A DNA stretch of 64,000 nucleotides from Asterella californica. Its lineage: Eukaryota; Streptophyta; Marchantiopsida; Marchantiales; Aytoniaceae. The stretch is from contig JAYKYS010000001.1 in assembly GCA_036924285.1 (NCBI GenBank), forward strand, positions 39,741,501 to 39,805,500, read 5' to 3'. This document shows positions 32,797-44,522 of the stretch, piece by piece. Made by a program: the position numbers and the translations under genes. A model generated the notes under the pieces. It saw only the letters and a list, made by a program, of their open reading frames with translations, was not told where the DNA came from and made no database searches. Every line of letters begins with the position of its first letter. Position 1 is the stretch's first letter.

Positions 32797-34619
32797 TGTC
32801 GAGGCGAGAGTTTCCTAGGAAGGGCGAAACCTTCTAGCTGTGATACGATCGTGAAGAGGAGGGCGAAAACCACACACGGAATACGGACCGCAAGAGAACG
32901 CACCACCATGATTTCGATCCGGTCAAGATAAAACACACGGCGTGCAAGTAGATCTTCAACTCCGGATCATGCAGATTGAAAAACTCGCGCTCAAGGACTC
33001 AGAATATCATAAAATTGCTCCTGTGAAGCACCAGCGCGTTCGCCTAGAAGCTTCACATTTTTTTTTCAGAAAAGTATGCGTACAAGTTGTAGGTCTCCTC
33101 TCTACTCGATTCTGTCTACTAAGCTCAATCTCTCGATGTCAAAACTCTGATCAGTCAGAAAATTCTCTTCTGACGTAATCTCTGTGTAAAATTTCTCTCC
33201 TCAGCTCTACTGTTTCTCTCTATTCGATAGTCTTCGCACGGTAAACTCTACACTGCTCGATGATCGACAATCTGCGACAATTCGATGATGCCCTGAGAAT
33301 TCTCTCTCTCCGGAGTACACCCCTCTGGGTTTTCCTCCACCCTACGTAACCTTCAGTGTCACATGGCAAGGGTAAAACCGGATGCCTTGAGAATTCTCTC
33401 TCTTCGGAGTACACCCCTCTGGGTTTTCTTCCACCCTACGTAACCTTCAGTGTCACCTGGCAGGGGTAAAAGACGCCCTAAACAGATGGCAGCAGAAAAA
33501 TAATTCACTGATAATAAATCTACACATAAGAAGACTATTTCACTAATCGTTGCAGGTTCATCTGTACGGACGGTCACCGACTTGGCTGTACAATCAGCAT
33601 CTGCCACCTCCATTCGAAGTAACTCCACCACGGCTACCTCTGGCCACCGGAATCACCTCGTTCTGACACGTGGAGTTCGAGTTATCATCATTGTCGTTTT
33701 TCGGCCCTCTTAAACTTCGAAGTGCCGTAAGTATGACCTCAGATATCAGTTTCACTTGATTTTTTGACCCAAGTGAATAAAATTTTGAACTCTACTTTTT
33801 TCTACAAAAGAATTGGTACCGACTTGGAGTATCTTTGATGTCATCTCGCTACCACTCGATACCGACTTGGAGGACTTAGAGGGCCACAACCGAATTCGTA
33901 CTAATTACCCCGACAACCCAAAGGTGAGAGGTCCATTTCGAAACCCGGTGGTAATCTCCCTCTAGCATCCACACTAGGTGACTGCACTAGTGCAGGGGTA
34001 GACGGAGACGTCCCGCATTCACCGTACGTTTAAGGGGCATCTATGCAACTTGGTGCCCCTCATATTCCTCCGAAGGGCCCAGTCTACTCCAAGCCGGTTG
34101 TGAGTCTGAAGGGATTTGATCCGGAGACCTCCTCCCTACAAGTTTCTCAGCTACACCACGGAAGCTGATCTCACAACTGGTTTTAAAGACCAGTTTCTAA
34201 GCTAATATGCTAGAAAGCTGCGGTATTTCATCTTTTCTTTGCTAACACGAAGTGCCATAACTTTCTCTAGAAATGCTCTTTTTGTACATTTCGAATTTTA
34301 AACAAATACTACATACTACAAACTACATGAGAAAAATCTAAAAATTATTTTTCTAACTCACTCAGATTTATGGTAAATTTCCCGGTATCAAAAATCTTGT
34401 AGAAGAACCCCAAGTAACTTTCCGCCTGCAACTCTGTTTGCAATTTTTGAACATACCACAGTGATCAGCGCAACCAGACCTACGCCGTGGTGTTTTCAGA
34501 TTTTCGAATGCTCACTTCCTCCAGAATCGACTTCTCTGAGGTCTTAACTTCGCTCAGAGAGACTAACTTCTAACTGAGAGGTGAATTATTCACTATGTGG
34601 AATAATTCACATCACGACA
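32797..34619 (-). mobile_element. Solo LTR inserted in an older LTR
   Basis: The 1823-bp segment starts TGTCGAGG and ends CACGACA on plus, with TGTCG/CGACA terminal inverted repeats. The flanks TCGT (32,793-32,796) and CCGT (34,620-34,623) look like a 4-bp target duplication with one change. A hairpin GTGAATTATTC/GAATAATTCAC lies just inside the right end. There is no gag or pol inside. Its ends match the LTR at 30,603-31,916. Confidence 0.75.
33287..33474. repeat. Two-copy tandem repeat, 94-bp period
   Basis: GATGCCCTGAGAATTCTCTC at 33,287 recurs at 33,381 as GATGCCTTGAGAATTCTCTC, and the identity continues through CGGAGTACACCCCTCTGGG and CCACCCTACGTAACCTTCAG. It lies within the solo LTR and partly explains why this LTR is longer than its relative. 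Confidence 0.9.
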
Positions 34620-35845
34620 CCGTCTCCCTAATCCTCAAGCTCAACATTCCCTAAGTCCCGACCTAGACCTGCTTAGGTCGGTCTCAAAACATGAGCAAGT
34701 CACAAGATGACTTGGGACGGACTTCTCATAAAGTCTAGGATCTTAAACAATACCTCCAACGCACCTAGCGGCCCAACCGTCCGTGATGTTCGTCTCGGTC
34801 TAGACTTCCAAACTGTGGTCTAACCCGCAGTCTCGTTCCCTAATCTCGCTCTAGTCCTTAGATCGTTCGTAAGTCCAGACGTCCAAGTCTAGACCATAAC
34901 GTGTCTTGGAACCGGCACAACCATCACCTCATGCTCCCAGAGTCTGCTCGGCGAAACTTGGGATCGGGTGACTCGTCCTGGCCCACCCAGGCATCGAGCC
35001 CCCCTCATATATACTTCTGGAGATCGGCGGCCGCACTCTCCTCTTTGGTCCTTGAAAATTATACCACAACCCGATCACGGGATCAGCCATAATTCTCAGC
35101 TCAAAGGAGTTCTACATATCACTTGAAAGCTCTCGCTGAAACCTTTCCAATGATACCTTACTCGTCTCGAGATCTTATGTGGAGCTCCATCCACGACCTA
35201 AAACGTCATTGGAGCTCCTACACTTAGCCGTTTTCCAAAAACCTGTAGTCCAGACTCGAAACGTGTGGTTTGGATCAACTTCCGAACCACGGTCCGTATG
35301 CGTCTCGGATCCACGTCTCAGACCTATGTCTCAGACCTATGTTTCGGTCAGTCTCAGAATTGCCTCTTTAGATCAGCGTTCGTTTGGGATCGTCTTGGGA
35401 TAGACCTTTATGTCCTAACCCAATGTTCCAACCTTGGTTCAGAGAGTCACTTTAGGTTCATCTGATCCTGACTTCCCGACCAAGCCGTTCAATCCTACTC
35501 ACAGCGTTCACAACTTAACGCAAGTCCACTAGAATTCTGTGGACTTGCGCCCGACCTTGAGACTGAGGGTCACGACAGAATTAAGATGAAAAAATTATCG
35601 ACTTCAAATGAGAACTCGATTGAGTTGTGGTGGAGATCATCATTCGGATGGTGGAGACGATGATAATATGGCTCAGGATCATGATTACCTTTGGAGAAGA
35701 AATGACACAAGAGGTGTTGTTACAACCATTTTCTTCATTTTTACCTATGATATATTAGTCTTGAATGAAATTGGTGATGTTTGTACTCTTTTAACGAGTC
35801 GTTATTATGCAAAGATTAGAAGAGAACAAATAATAGTTACAAGAT

Positions 35846-36170
35846 GAAGAAGCTACCAGTGTTTCGTGGGAAGGACAATAAAGATATAGAACTGCTTGTT
35901 TGAGATTTCATAAGGTGTTGCATCGAAAATAACACGAGGAGAAAGGAAAAATGGGTGTTGTTACAACTACAAAATGGGTGTTGTTTTTTGAAGATTTTGC
36001 TCTTACGTGGTATGAAGATCGAATGAAGAGCCAAACATATGATGCAGATGAGGACACATGCCATCGTTAGCTCCAAGTTGTCTCCACTCTTTCATAGGAT
36101 CGTCTGAAATTGTTGCTCTAACTTATCCATCTTTTCCACATACTGCCAACTTATAACTCAAAATGTCTCA
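35846..36170. pseudogene. Two gag fragments meeting head to head
   Basis: On plus, 35,846-36,069 reads KKLPVFRGKDNKDIELLV, then after stops and a frame change FALTWYEDRMKSQTYDADED. This parallels the gag start of the 2009-9616 element (RKLSVFYGKDGEDVEGF and ALTWYEDR). At once, 36,170-36,080 on minus reads YVEKMDKLEQQFQTIL, parallel to YAERVEKLEQKFRVVL, a later part of the same gag. The later part is therefore inverted relative to the earlier part. Confidence 0.7.
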
Positions 36171-38477
36171 ACCCTTCATCATGATCCGCATGCTTGATCT
36201 AAGTTTTGAATGATCAAACAAGCTTGAAACTAGGCATGCAGCATACCACTAGAAAACTTGTCTTCTAGAGCTTCCAACAAGGTAGGGCATGCACGCAACA
36301 AGCAACCATTGAGCTCGAGATGTGACGTCGAAGACAATAGTATCTTGTAGTTAGAGATTCTTGATTAGCAACTCCGACATAGTGTAATGTCTTATCTGAT
36401 TATGATCTCCATGTTAAATTCACAACATAGCTTCCTTGACTCACTTGCAGCAGTTTCAGCCCCAAAGCCCAAGTCTTTTGTTCAAGGTCATCCAAGAGAT
36501 GTAGGTGAAATCATTCTTCTTCTTCAAAAGCTGACACGTTGAAATATGAACTTCGACAACCTATTGCTCTCAACTCAAACTCCCGAGTAGGCTCAAACTT
36601 CACTGGAAATCCCCTTTTACTTCTTATTACTATCCTCTAAAATTTCAACTTCAGACCTCAAACCAGTTGCTCAAAATGGACTAAGCCTTTTGTCCATGCT
36701 AATTTTATGAGCTTTATAGACCCCGATAGCTAAAATCCATGACTCCAACACATCCTCTTAACCAAATGAGCTGAAATTTCACAAGCAATAAGAGGACAAG
36801 ACACACTCTAATTGTAGAAATTTTCACTTAGAGAATCCACCTCATGCTCATGAAACAACTCAACCCTTGAATATAAGAAAAACGGTTTTACTTCTATCTC
36901 TCAACTGGTACAGCCAAATCCAACCCAAACTTAGGACTAATTTAAATCAGTGCAACCATCACGGCGTCAAATATCTAACCTTCTTAAAAATACCGAAAGA
37001 GCATCTCTCAAACTCTCAAGACACTCAGAAACATGACTTGGATATCAATTTGACTCTCGACTTTAAACGATCATAAGTCCACATTGAGGATTCCAAATTG
37101 ATCCATCTTTCCATCCAGATTTTAGCTCAGCTCGAGTGCTTTCCAACGAGATCTCACACTCCGAGAATGACCCTCAGAAAAACCTCCGAAATCCCAAAAC
37201 CGTTTTGGAACTTGGATGAACTTGATTGATAAAAATTGAACCAGTGAGAAAGAAGATTGGAGATCATTTTATCTCCTACTTGGCACTATAGATCGAGTTG
37301 TAATCCTAAAACACTCTCACATCTTTCAAGCTTGAACCAAAATACTTTTGACCCCAAACTTAACAGAGGATAATCACCTTCATCAAGCGATAGAAATAAT
37401 AATGACACGAAAATACACAAGGGTCAATACAAAGTAAAGATAATGATCTTGAATCAGTCTATGATGAAAAGTAGGACAAAAGGAAATGAGGAAGTCATCA
37501 CTTGATTACAATATTCCTTACTAAAGTTCTTCGTTATCCACACATGATGATTGATCTTCAGTCCACAATGACATCGAATATCAACTCAGACGTTGAAAGG
37601 AACGTTGGCTGAAAAGTTCAAGTCCATTCATCCTTCAAAATAAGATGTACATAGTCAAGTCTCAATTCTCTCTATACATGATGAATGATGAGATATATGG
37701 AGTAGACAAGTCCATCACACTCCTCGTTAACTCTTCACCAAAGTAGACAACGAACCAACGAAGAAAGTGATCATGATGGATGTAGTGAAGCTTGATATGG
37801 AACGGATTCGAGCATAGAAGATCTGGAACTCAGATCAATCTTTCATCCATGAGTACAACTCTCGTAGCTCCTCACCTTCCATGTAAGTATACTTGTGAAA
37901 CACCACGCAAAGAAGAATGCCCTCATGAACCCTCGACCATATATCTTGTATCCGATTTGATAACAAGAGCGACACACGAATGCCCACGAATCACTGAGCT
38001 GACATGTCTCATTATCGTGTGATCTCACATCTTAGATAACCGTGAACGTGACACCTAATACGTCATCAGACGAGTTACACAAAAAATTTTGTGGAACACA
38101 TAAATCAACACAATACAAATTCTACGTTAAATTCACATGTGAGCTGATCACATCTCTTTCGTCTTCTCTCGTCCATCAATGCCACCGCCTTCAGCATTAT
38201 TTATTATAGCTTCTATGCCAACTTGGTTCCTTTAATTCTAAGCTCCTGCAGCACTAGTATCTTACAATCCTTCTGTTCATCCATGAAGCCACTATCTTGA
38301 CTCGGTTTTTGTCCCTTGAGTCATTCACATTCTAGCTAGCTATTCAGATTGTATCTTGCACCTTGTTGTTTGCCTCTCTCCCTTGTGTTTGAATATCTCT
38401 CTATTGCTTCTATTCTACTTGTGTTTGAATATATCCCTACTGGATTTACTTCCCTTCTCTTGGTTACTTTTCCTTGT
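36171..38477. other. Unassigned repeat-like DNA
   Basis: The sequence has the even composition and tandemly broken frames of old LTR or gag DNA, but I cannot name a domain. The short open frames are without similarity. The segment 37,800-38,060 contains no gene that I can support. Confidence 0.4.
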
Positions 38478-40000
38478 CTACGCTTGGATCGACATCATCC
38501 ATGCTTCTTCTATGTTGTCAGGTATTTGCTTCGACCTTCTCATCTCCATCTCCACTTTCTCCCATATTTCTATAGCTTTCACTAAGCATCGTACCTCCAT
38601 TGCCTTCTTGTGCTCCTCACTTCTTATTTCTTTTTCTAATTTCCTCCTTCTGTTTGCCCTTGCTGCTTCTGCATATGCAAAACACGCCTTCAAAACTTTG
38701 CTATATGTGAGATCATGAAAGTTTGAAAGTCTTCTTTGGTCTTCCAATTGCAGAATTCTCTTCTTCATGGTGATCCTTCTATCAGTTGTCATGGTCCTTC
38801 TTTCTGCTGCTCGAATTTTATCTGTTATGTAGGAATATTGCTTCTTAGTTTCTCTTCTCAAGTCCCGGCTTAATCTTGTTCACATTCCTCCCTTTGGGTT
38901 AGGATCCTCATTCCTCCCTTTGGGTTAAGATCCTCATTTTTCGCTATTCTTGTGTCCTTTGTCCTTCCTTCTTCTCTTCCAACTCTTGGGTATGTGCCTT
39001 CTCAAATTCCTCCTCCTTTATCCCTTTCTTCTTGCTATTTTCTGTCTCTCTACTAGCTTTTGACGTCCGCTGCTTCACTTCTATCCTAGAAGTCTACTCA
39101 GGAGAGATATCCAACCTTCGTAGAAACCTCTTCGTTTGTTGTTACTCCTTTGCCAAGGTCGAAATTGATTGCACGATAAGACCTTTTCTTTCTTCTCCAC
39201 CTTTGGAGAACTCTTGTTGGTTTATCTCATTTTTTGCACTTCTTTGGACATTCATCACCTTGTTTGGCTCAACCACATGTTGTGGTCCTTGCTCACATGA
39301 CCTTCCTTCATTTGAGCTTTGGTTTCTTTTCTCTCAAGTCCATCTCCTGCTGTTCCGTGTGGTTGAAGTGAGACCTCTGCTGTGCTCGTCTTTTTTTCTT
39401 TTACTGTCTTATTTTGATTCTGTCTATTTAGAGAACAATTACGAGCAATATGATCCTCCTTCTTACATCCAAAGCAAGCTGTCAACGATTCCATGTACTG
39501 TACTTCTTGAACCATGGCCTCTTCCCAAAAGAGATCCACCACAATTTTGTCCGGTGGTTCTGTTTCTCGATCCATGAGCACCATTTCTTTCTTATATGTG
39601 TACCAGTTTTGGGTTTTATGTGCAACCCTGTATAGAGGTTTTCCCAATGAATTCAGCATCTCTTCTCCCAAGACCTCTAACAATGGGTTTGTCACTGGAA
39701 GTATCATCCATCTTGCTATCATCTCTTTCGTTCTCATGCTCTTGACATCCTTGTCTGTTGGTAGAAGGGACTCCACAAGATGATTGTGACCGGATTATCA
39801 TTTAAAATGAGTGGATTGACCTCCAACACCTTGTCTCATTCTACTTCTGATCCAAATATCATTAAGAAATGAAGTCTCTCCAACATCTTTAGTTGTATAA
39901 TAGTTATCTTTAATTCATTTACTATGGATCTATTTGTCCAATCAGTCACTATGTCTCTAGAAGGTGTAGCACAAATGTCTAGTGGAATATGAACCACTTT
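38478..40000 (-). pseudogene. DUF4283/zinc-knuckle protein remnant (LINE ORF1-like)
   Basis: From about 39,990 the minus strand reads DWTNRSIVNELKITIIQLKM then LERLHFLMIFGSEVE, a stop, and a series in which PVTIILWSPFY is clear. The frame 39776-39255 then gives IARWMILPVTNPLLEVLGEE, KPLYRVAHKTQNWYTYKKEM and CFGCKKEDHIARNC, a CX2CX4HX4C zinc knuckle. This order (DUF4283-like RNA-binding domain, then zinc knuckle) is typical of ORF1-type proteins of plant LINEs and related gag-like genes. A charged helical stretch at 38861-38478 may be a later part of the same element. No reverse transcriptase was found downstream, which is odd for a LINE because 3' ends are usually kept. Confidence 0.65.
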
Positions 40001-40282
40001 TGTTAGATCTCATGGTGCTGAGAGGTCACTAATTTCCTCAAGTGCAGACTTGATCTCCTCATCCTTCACCTCCTTATTCCAACTAGACTCTACTTTATGC
40101 AAGTGTGCATGGAGTGTTACACGATCTTCTAGTTTGACACCAGCTATACCTTTTGCCCAAGCATTTTGGATCGGTTTCTTCTCCTCTTGCTCTGTTTTAT
40201 TTCATATTTTTTGTCATCTTTATTATAATGACATAAAAAGAAGTCTTAGGTCAACTAAAAAGTCAAAAATTAATTTTTTACT

Positions 40283-40358
40283 GGACGAACGACGGGAATC
40301 GAACCCACATGTACAGGATCCACAATCCATTGCCTTAATCCACTTAGCTATGTCCACC
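40283..40358 (-). tRNA. Plastid-type trnH-GUG-like sequence, probably a pseudogene
   Basis: The 76-nt minus-strand sequence has a D-arm reading TAGCTAAGTGGATTAAGGC, an anticodon loop TTGTGGA (anticodon GTG, histidine) and a T-arm GGGTTCGATTCCCGTCG. This order and wording closely follow plastid trnH-GUG as I know it, and differ from nuclear tRNA-His. Two outer pairs of the anticodon stem and inner pairs of the acceptor stem no longer match, so it is probably an inactive insertion of plastid DNA. A plant mitochondrial copy of the same origin is an alternative source. Confidence 0.75.
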
Positions 40359-41910
40359 CTTTTTCTTTCTAGTGCTACTCCTTGCTACTCCTTTTGGTTC
40401 TTCCTTTTGCTCATTCTCTCTATTTTGTCTTCTTTTCTTCCATTTTGGTCTCCTCTCCTCCTCATGTCTCCCTTGCTTTTTTGCTGAAGCTCTGAGTTCT
40501 CTGCGACTAGAACTGAATGTCCTCTTTAGACTATGTGCTTTCTGACACAGCCATGGATGACTTCTCTTTACTGCTGGCTGCACTCTCAAATTTTGACAAC
40601 GGCTGCATTGGATATCGTCCTTTACTGCCATCTGCATAATTTTTTGCATTTTGTTTGAACTCATCAACCACCTCTGTCTTCTACAGCTACTTCTCCGTCT
40701 CTCGTGTTGTGTTCTACATAGAGTCTTTTGTGATTATTGACTCTTGTTGGCAAGTTAGTGTCAGCTCGGCAGTGTGGCAGGTTCAACTCCTACCCTGACT
40801 ACTCTCCTCTACTATGTGTGATTCACTATTCAGAACTGTAACTACTAATTATCTCGACAAAAATGCTAGCAATCTAACCTAATCTTGCTTTGTCCATTTC
40901 CAAACCATGGCCTGAAACTCTCATTCTTATGTCTAAGTCCCTAGTGTAATTGCCTCTCTGCTAAATTGGATTGTTCTATAAACCCCTCTGTGGTCTTATC
41001 GATCTGCTACTCCTCAATCTCTCAATCTCCATGATAGTCACCAATCAATCTACAACATGTCGAACTTATCTCTCACTTAGGGATCACCTCTGATGACTTT
41101 GATGAAAGCACACCATTAACTTGAAGAGAAAAAATACTAAGTTCAGTCTTTCACAAACTCATAAACTAAATTTCTCTATTCTAACGACGTCTCTCAAGTT
41201 TTCACACCCTCACACTCTCTCTATATTACTCAAATGTCATTACGACGATGTGAAAACAAGGATGAGGAGCTTTTATCTACTCCTCTACTTATATATTCTA
41301 CTCCGGTATCATCCGGTAACTCAGTCGTAACTATTTTTACCATGTTTTACTAAAATATTATCTAAAATAAAGTATTAATATCATCGGCTTCTTATCTTTT
41401 CACATGGACTTATTCTTTCAACATTTCGTAAACATTTGTTAACGATGTAAATACAATCTAACATTTTGCATAGCACTCAATATAGGACTCTAAGCTCCAA
41501 GCTCCGGAGCATCCTATATATACTATTAGTTTAAAATATTCTTTATCAATAAGTTCTAGTTGATTATTTTATCTATATATGAACTATCATCAAAATAAGA
41601 ATACAGTATATAGAAATTTTGAACAATATCCAATCAAAGTTATAATGAACTAGTTGTGCATTACTTTGATGAGAAAAGTTGGTTGAGGTTTAACTTTTTT
41701 CCCTTTTTTAAGAAAAGAGTCTTACTTGCTTATATAGTAAAGATAGTCTCACATAGGTCCCACCCTATTTATCCCATAACCACATTTTAATATCCGATGA
41801 ATGCGACTTGCATTATCTATAATAGTTTCATTTTCTAGTAATCGATCCGAATATAAATCAACTCTTAAAATAATTACTACTCTTCAGGAGATATACTGGG
41901 ATAAGTTATG
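40359..41910. other. No gene recognised
   Basis: The minus strand near 40,667-40,360 has a lysine/arginine-rich open frame that could be the front of the ORF1-like remnant, but there is no domain to support it. The rest is AT-rich with short frames only. Confidence 0.4.
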
Positions 41911-42250
41911 CTTGTATATTCACCTCTTTCATTTTCTGATAGAGGAGGAAAGTATATATTTTTCTTTTTTGTTGGCAATGGTTAAGTAATAAATTAATGT
42001 CTGAATTAAATGAATATGTGTTTGTTAACAGCTTCCCGCACTTGTAGTTTCGGAAGCGCTTATGTCTGCGATCGCTTTCTGAATTATATCTAGATCATCT
42101 CGTAACTCTCGATGTGCTTATCATTTAACACTTACAGATAAATTAAAATTTCTTTTATACAACTATGTATAAAAGATAATCAGATAACAATTACATCCTT
42201 TTGATAACAAAAAGTGAATAAAAGTTCCCCGGGAACATGCATGTTTTCGT
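41911..42250 (+). repeat. Multi-hairpin repeat family, diverged copy
   Basis: The first hairpin at 41,914-41,958 pairs ATATTCACCTCTTTC with GAGGAGGAAAGTATAT. A partial second module (GGTTAAGTAATAAATTAATG) follows, then the conserved block CGCACTTGTAGTTTCGGAAG at 42,037-42,056, with GCTT/AAGC around it. The element ends near GTTCCCCGGGAAC and ATGCATG at 42,224-42,245. Confidence 0.65.
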
Positions 42251-43177
42251 TTTACACACTTTATCCTTGTAGTGTGAATCTTGATGCAAGTTACTACTAG
42301 TTTCCTTGAAGCCCGCATAACCAAACGCAAGAACCGAAGATTGAGAAACAATGTTGAACACATACTCTTCCTAGTAACTGAAAAGAATAACAACCATGTT
42401 AGGATTGTGTTAAGATAGTCAGAAATCCACTTTGCTGTTATATTGTTTTTCTGTTCACATATCCTCAAGACTCAAGTTTTAGAGGTTGGTTAAAAGAAAC
42501 TTATTCCAATGTGCGTCTTCTGTCTGTGTCTACAAACACCACCGTTAAACATTATCGAAAGATGTGCTGAATATACCATCTTCCAAATGTATAGTTTAAA
42601 TGGAATTTAAATAGTGGAACGGGAATGAGATCAGTATATACTTGATTACAGGAAGTTAGTTAGTAGCATGCTATTTTGCATATTCAGCTCTGTTCAAGTG
42701 CTTTGAAATATGCGACGGATGTCTCGAATGCCGTCGGGCTATGCCTTCGCTAGGCTGTTTATTTTCGTCATAGGGTTCGCGCTTTTTTCCTTGCGGCTTT
42801 ATCCTATGCTAGCATTAAATACATGTGGACAGTATGGTTGAACGTGATTATAACTCGTTCCCGGTTTGGTCGCTGCTATTTTCAAGGTTTATTTTGCCCT
42901 GTAGAATATTTAAATCTCCACGCCATTCTGCAACGTTGCGAATTTCTTCGCGGAGGACTTTCTTCCCTTCTCGTTCGTGAGCACTACCTTCTTTTCATGA
43001 GAAATGATCACTGTGGGCCAGTATAACTTTATAGCCAAAATTTTTTTTTACATCGAGGAGCGATACTGAAAATGTTTCGCTCTTATCACTCTTATCTCGG
43101 TTTCTATGTACACAGTCGTGAACCCACTGTATCGCTATCTTCTACACAGCGAACGACAACAACACTATTGTTAAGGT

Positions 43178-43480
43178 CTTAAAACTTAGATGCTATACTC
43201 CGAATGCTCCATGAGCCACGCAGTTTCGTATACTCAACTGCCTATCATACGTAAGTCCAACGACAAAACACTACTGTAAACCTCTTAAAACTTAGACGCT
43301 ATAGTCCGCAGCCCACAAGTGGCCTTCGACTCCTTAGCAGGAACATGAACTGCTGTTGCACGTATGCTCTACTCCGAAGGCCGTAAGTGGCTTTGGTCGA
43401 CTGTCAGCCGCTGCACTTAACCTATACTCCCAAGGCCGTAACTGCCCTCGCTTGACTGTCACTGGACCCCTCGCCGGAAC
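43178..43480. repeat. Short degenerate tandem repeats
   Basis: CTTAAAACTTAGATGCTATA at 43,178 recurs at 43,284 (106 bp apart). ACTCCGAAGGCCGTAAGTG at 43,371 recurs at 43,426 (55 bp apart), each followed by GACTGTCA. They lie left of the HUH endonuclease frame, on its downstream side. Confidence 0.7.
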
Positions 43481-43742
43481 ATCTGCTGCCGCTGCACGCA
43501 AACGTCATGTCAGTGACAAAACAAGACGGTCCGAACGTTCGAGCATAAACAAGGCAACAACTTACCTTCCGTGGCTCGCAACGAGCTTTTGTCTCAAAGA
43601 AGAGCACTGCAAAGAGAAATATACTCAGAAAAACATCGAACAGCTTTGAATAGTGGACACGCATCACTCAGTGGAGAAGGGAGATCCAGGGATCGCTCCC
43701 CTCCTCAGAAGTTACAATGGTGAAGTAACATTGACGATCTTG

Positions 43743-44522
43743 TCACTTGGAGAAGAAAATAGTGTCGATATCTGTCATCGTCATTGTCTCGAGATGTACA
43801 ATGGACTTCCATAGAGCCTCACTCCTTGTCCGCTGTAGGCCACTGCCCATCAACCATTTACACGATGACGAATACTTGCCGGAGCGCACCATAGACCGAA
43901 GACATGTGCGACAGAGGATGCCGACACCTATATTTGTTAATTGTAGAGCGCGCTGGAGAATATTGTTGAAGTTAAGTTCCACCCTGTTCTTCGTGTCGGC
44001 TGCACCCAAAAGTGTAAAGAGCTGATCCCCATCTGCGAACATAGAGTCAGAAATATTCTTCATAGAACACCGATGATGTTCCTCAGATTTATCCTTCATG
44101 CAGTAGCCTATCATACCTACAAAGGTATGAAGGCCCCTGTTATTCAATCTCTTCACGCAGACTTCGCCCCCCAAAGGTCTACTACTCCCCTTCCAACCGA
44201 GGACAGTGACTAATCTGTTCTTTACATCAATAGGACTGGTTGCCAGCAAAGACAAAACGCCCTGGACATGCAGATGCAACAATGCTCCTCTCCGCTCTAC
44301 TGAGATGAGGCAAGACTCACATTCTCGCTGTAGAAAATCACACAACGACTCCCAACAACACAGGTCGAGATCTCCACTAGTCTGGCCGATGCTCACGGAG
44401 ACTTCAAGACTCTTGAGGGAGACTCTTCTGCTGCGAGGAAGAGGTGGGTTGCTGTTGGATCGCGTGGCGCGAGCTGCCTGTCGCATCTGCATCGGATGGA
44501 AACTCGAAATGTCTGCAACCAA
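43743..44522 (-). CDS. Replitron-like HUH endonuclease (partial)
   Basis: A 259-residue frame. A strand-rich start ([17 protein letters not shown], residues 31-47) leads to ISVERRGALLHLHVQGV (73-89), in which H83-L-H85 is a HUH metal-binding motif followed by VQG, as in rolling-circle replication proteins. The motif FVGMIGYCMKD (134-144) places the candidate catalytic tyrosine at 140 and a lysine three residues later. The C-terminal part (RSMVRSGKYSSSCKWL, then GLQRTRSEALWKSI) resembles the tail of the HUH domain in replitrons, a group of eukaryotic HUH transposons. Assignment is from memory of the family's motif pattern, not a search. At 259 residues it is shorter than full replitron proteins, and a splice acceptor TTGGTTGCAG at about 44,540 suggests that an upstream exon may exist. 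Confidence 0.7.
   Translation of the reverse strand: MVADISSFHPMQMRQAARATRSNSNPPLPRSRRVSLKSLEVSVSIGQTSGDLDLCCWESLCDFLQRECESCLISVERRGALLHLHVQGVLSLLATSPIDVKNRLVTVLGWKGSSRPLGGEVCVKRLNNRGLHTFVGMIGYCMKDKSEEHHRCSMKNISDSMFADGDQLFTLLGAADTKNRVELNFNNILQRALQLTNIGVGILCRTCLRSMVRSGKYSSSCKWLMGSGLQRTRSEALWKSIVHLETMTMTDIDTIFFSK

Larger units (their letters stand above)
32649..35577 (-). repeat. 5' LTR of the older family, split by a nested solo LTR
   Basis: Plus-strand ends are TGCACACC (32,649) and CACGACA (35,571-35,577). After removing the nested insertion (32,797-34,619) it is about 1106 bp. Both sides of the insertion match, in order, the plus-strand copy at 61,262-62,300: 34,620-35,577 corresponds to 61,262-62,196, and 32,700-32,796 corresponds to about 62,197-62,290. 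This shows that the piece between is an insertion. Confidence 0.75.

Noticed and set aside
34105..34166. tRNA-like wording (TAGCTGAGAAACTTG and GGATCAAATCCC on minus) in the solo LTR
   Set aside because: I could not fold it into a cloverleaf with acceptor and anticodon stems; likely chance or a highly decayed remnant.
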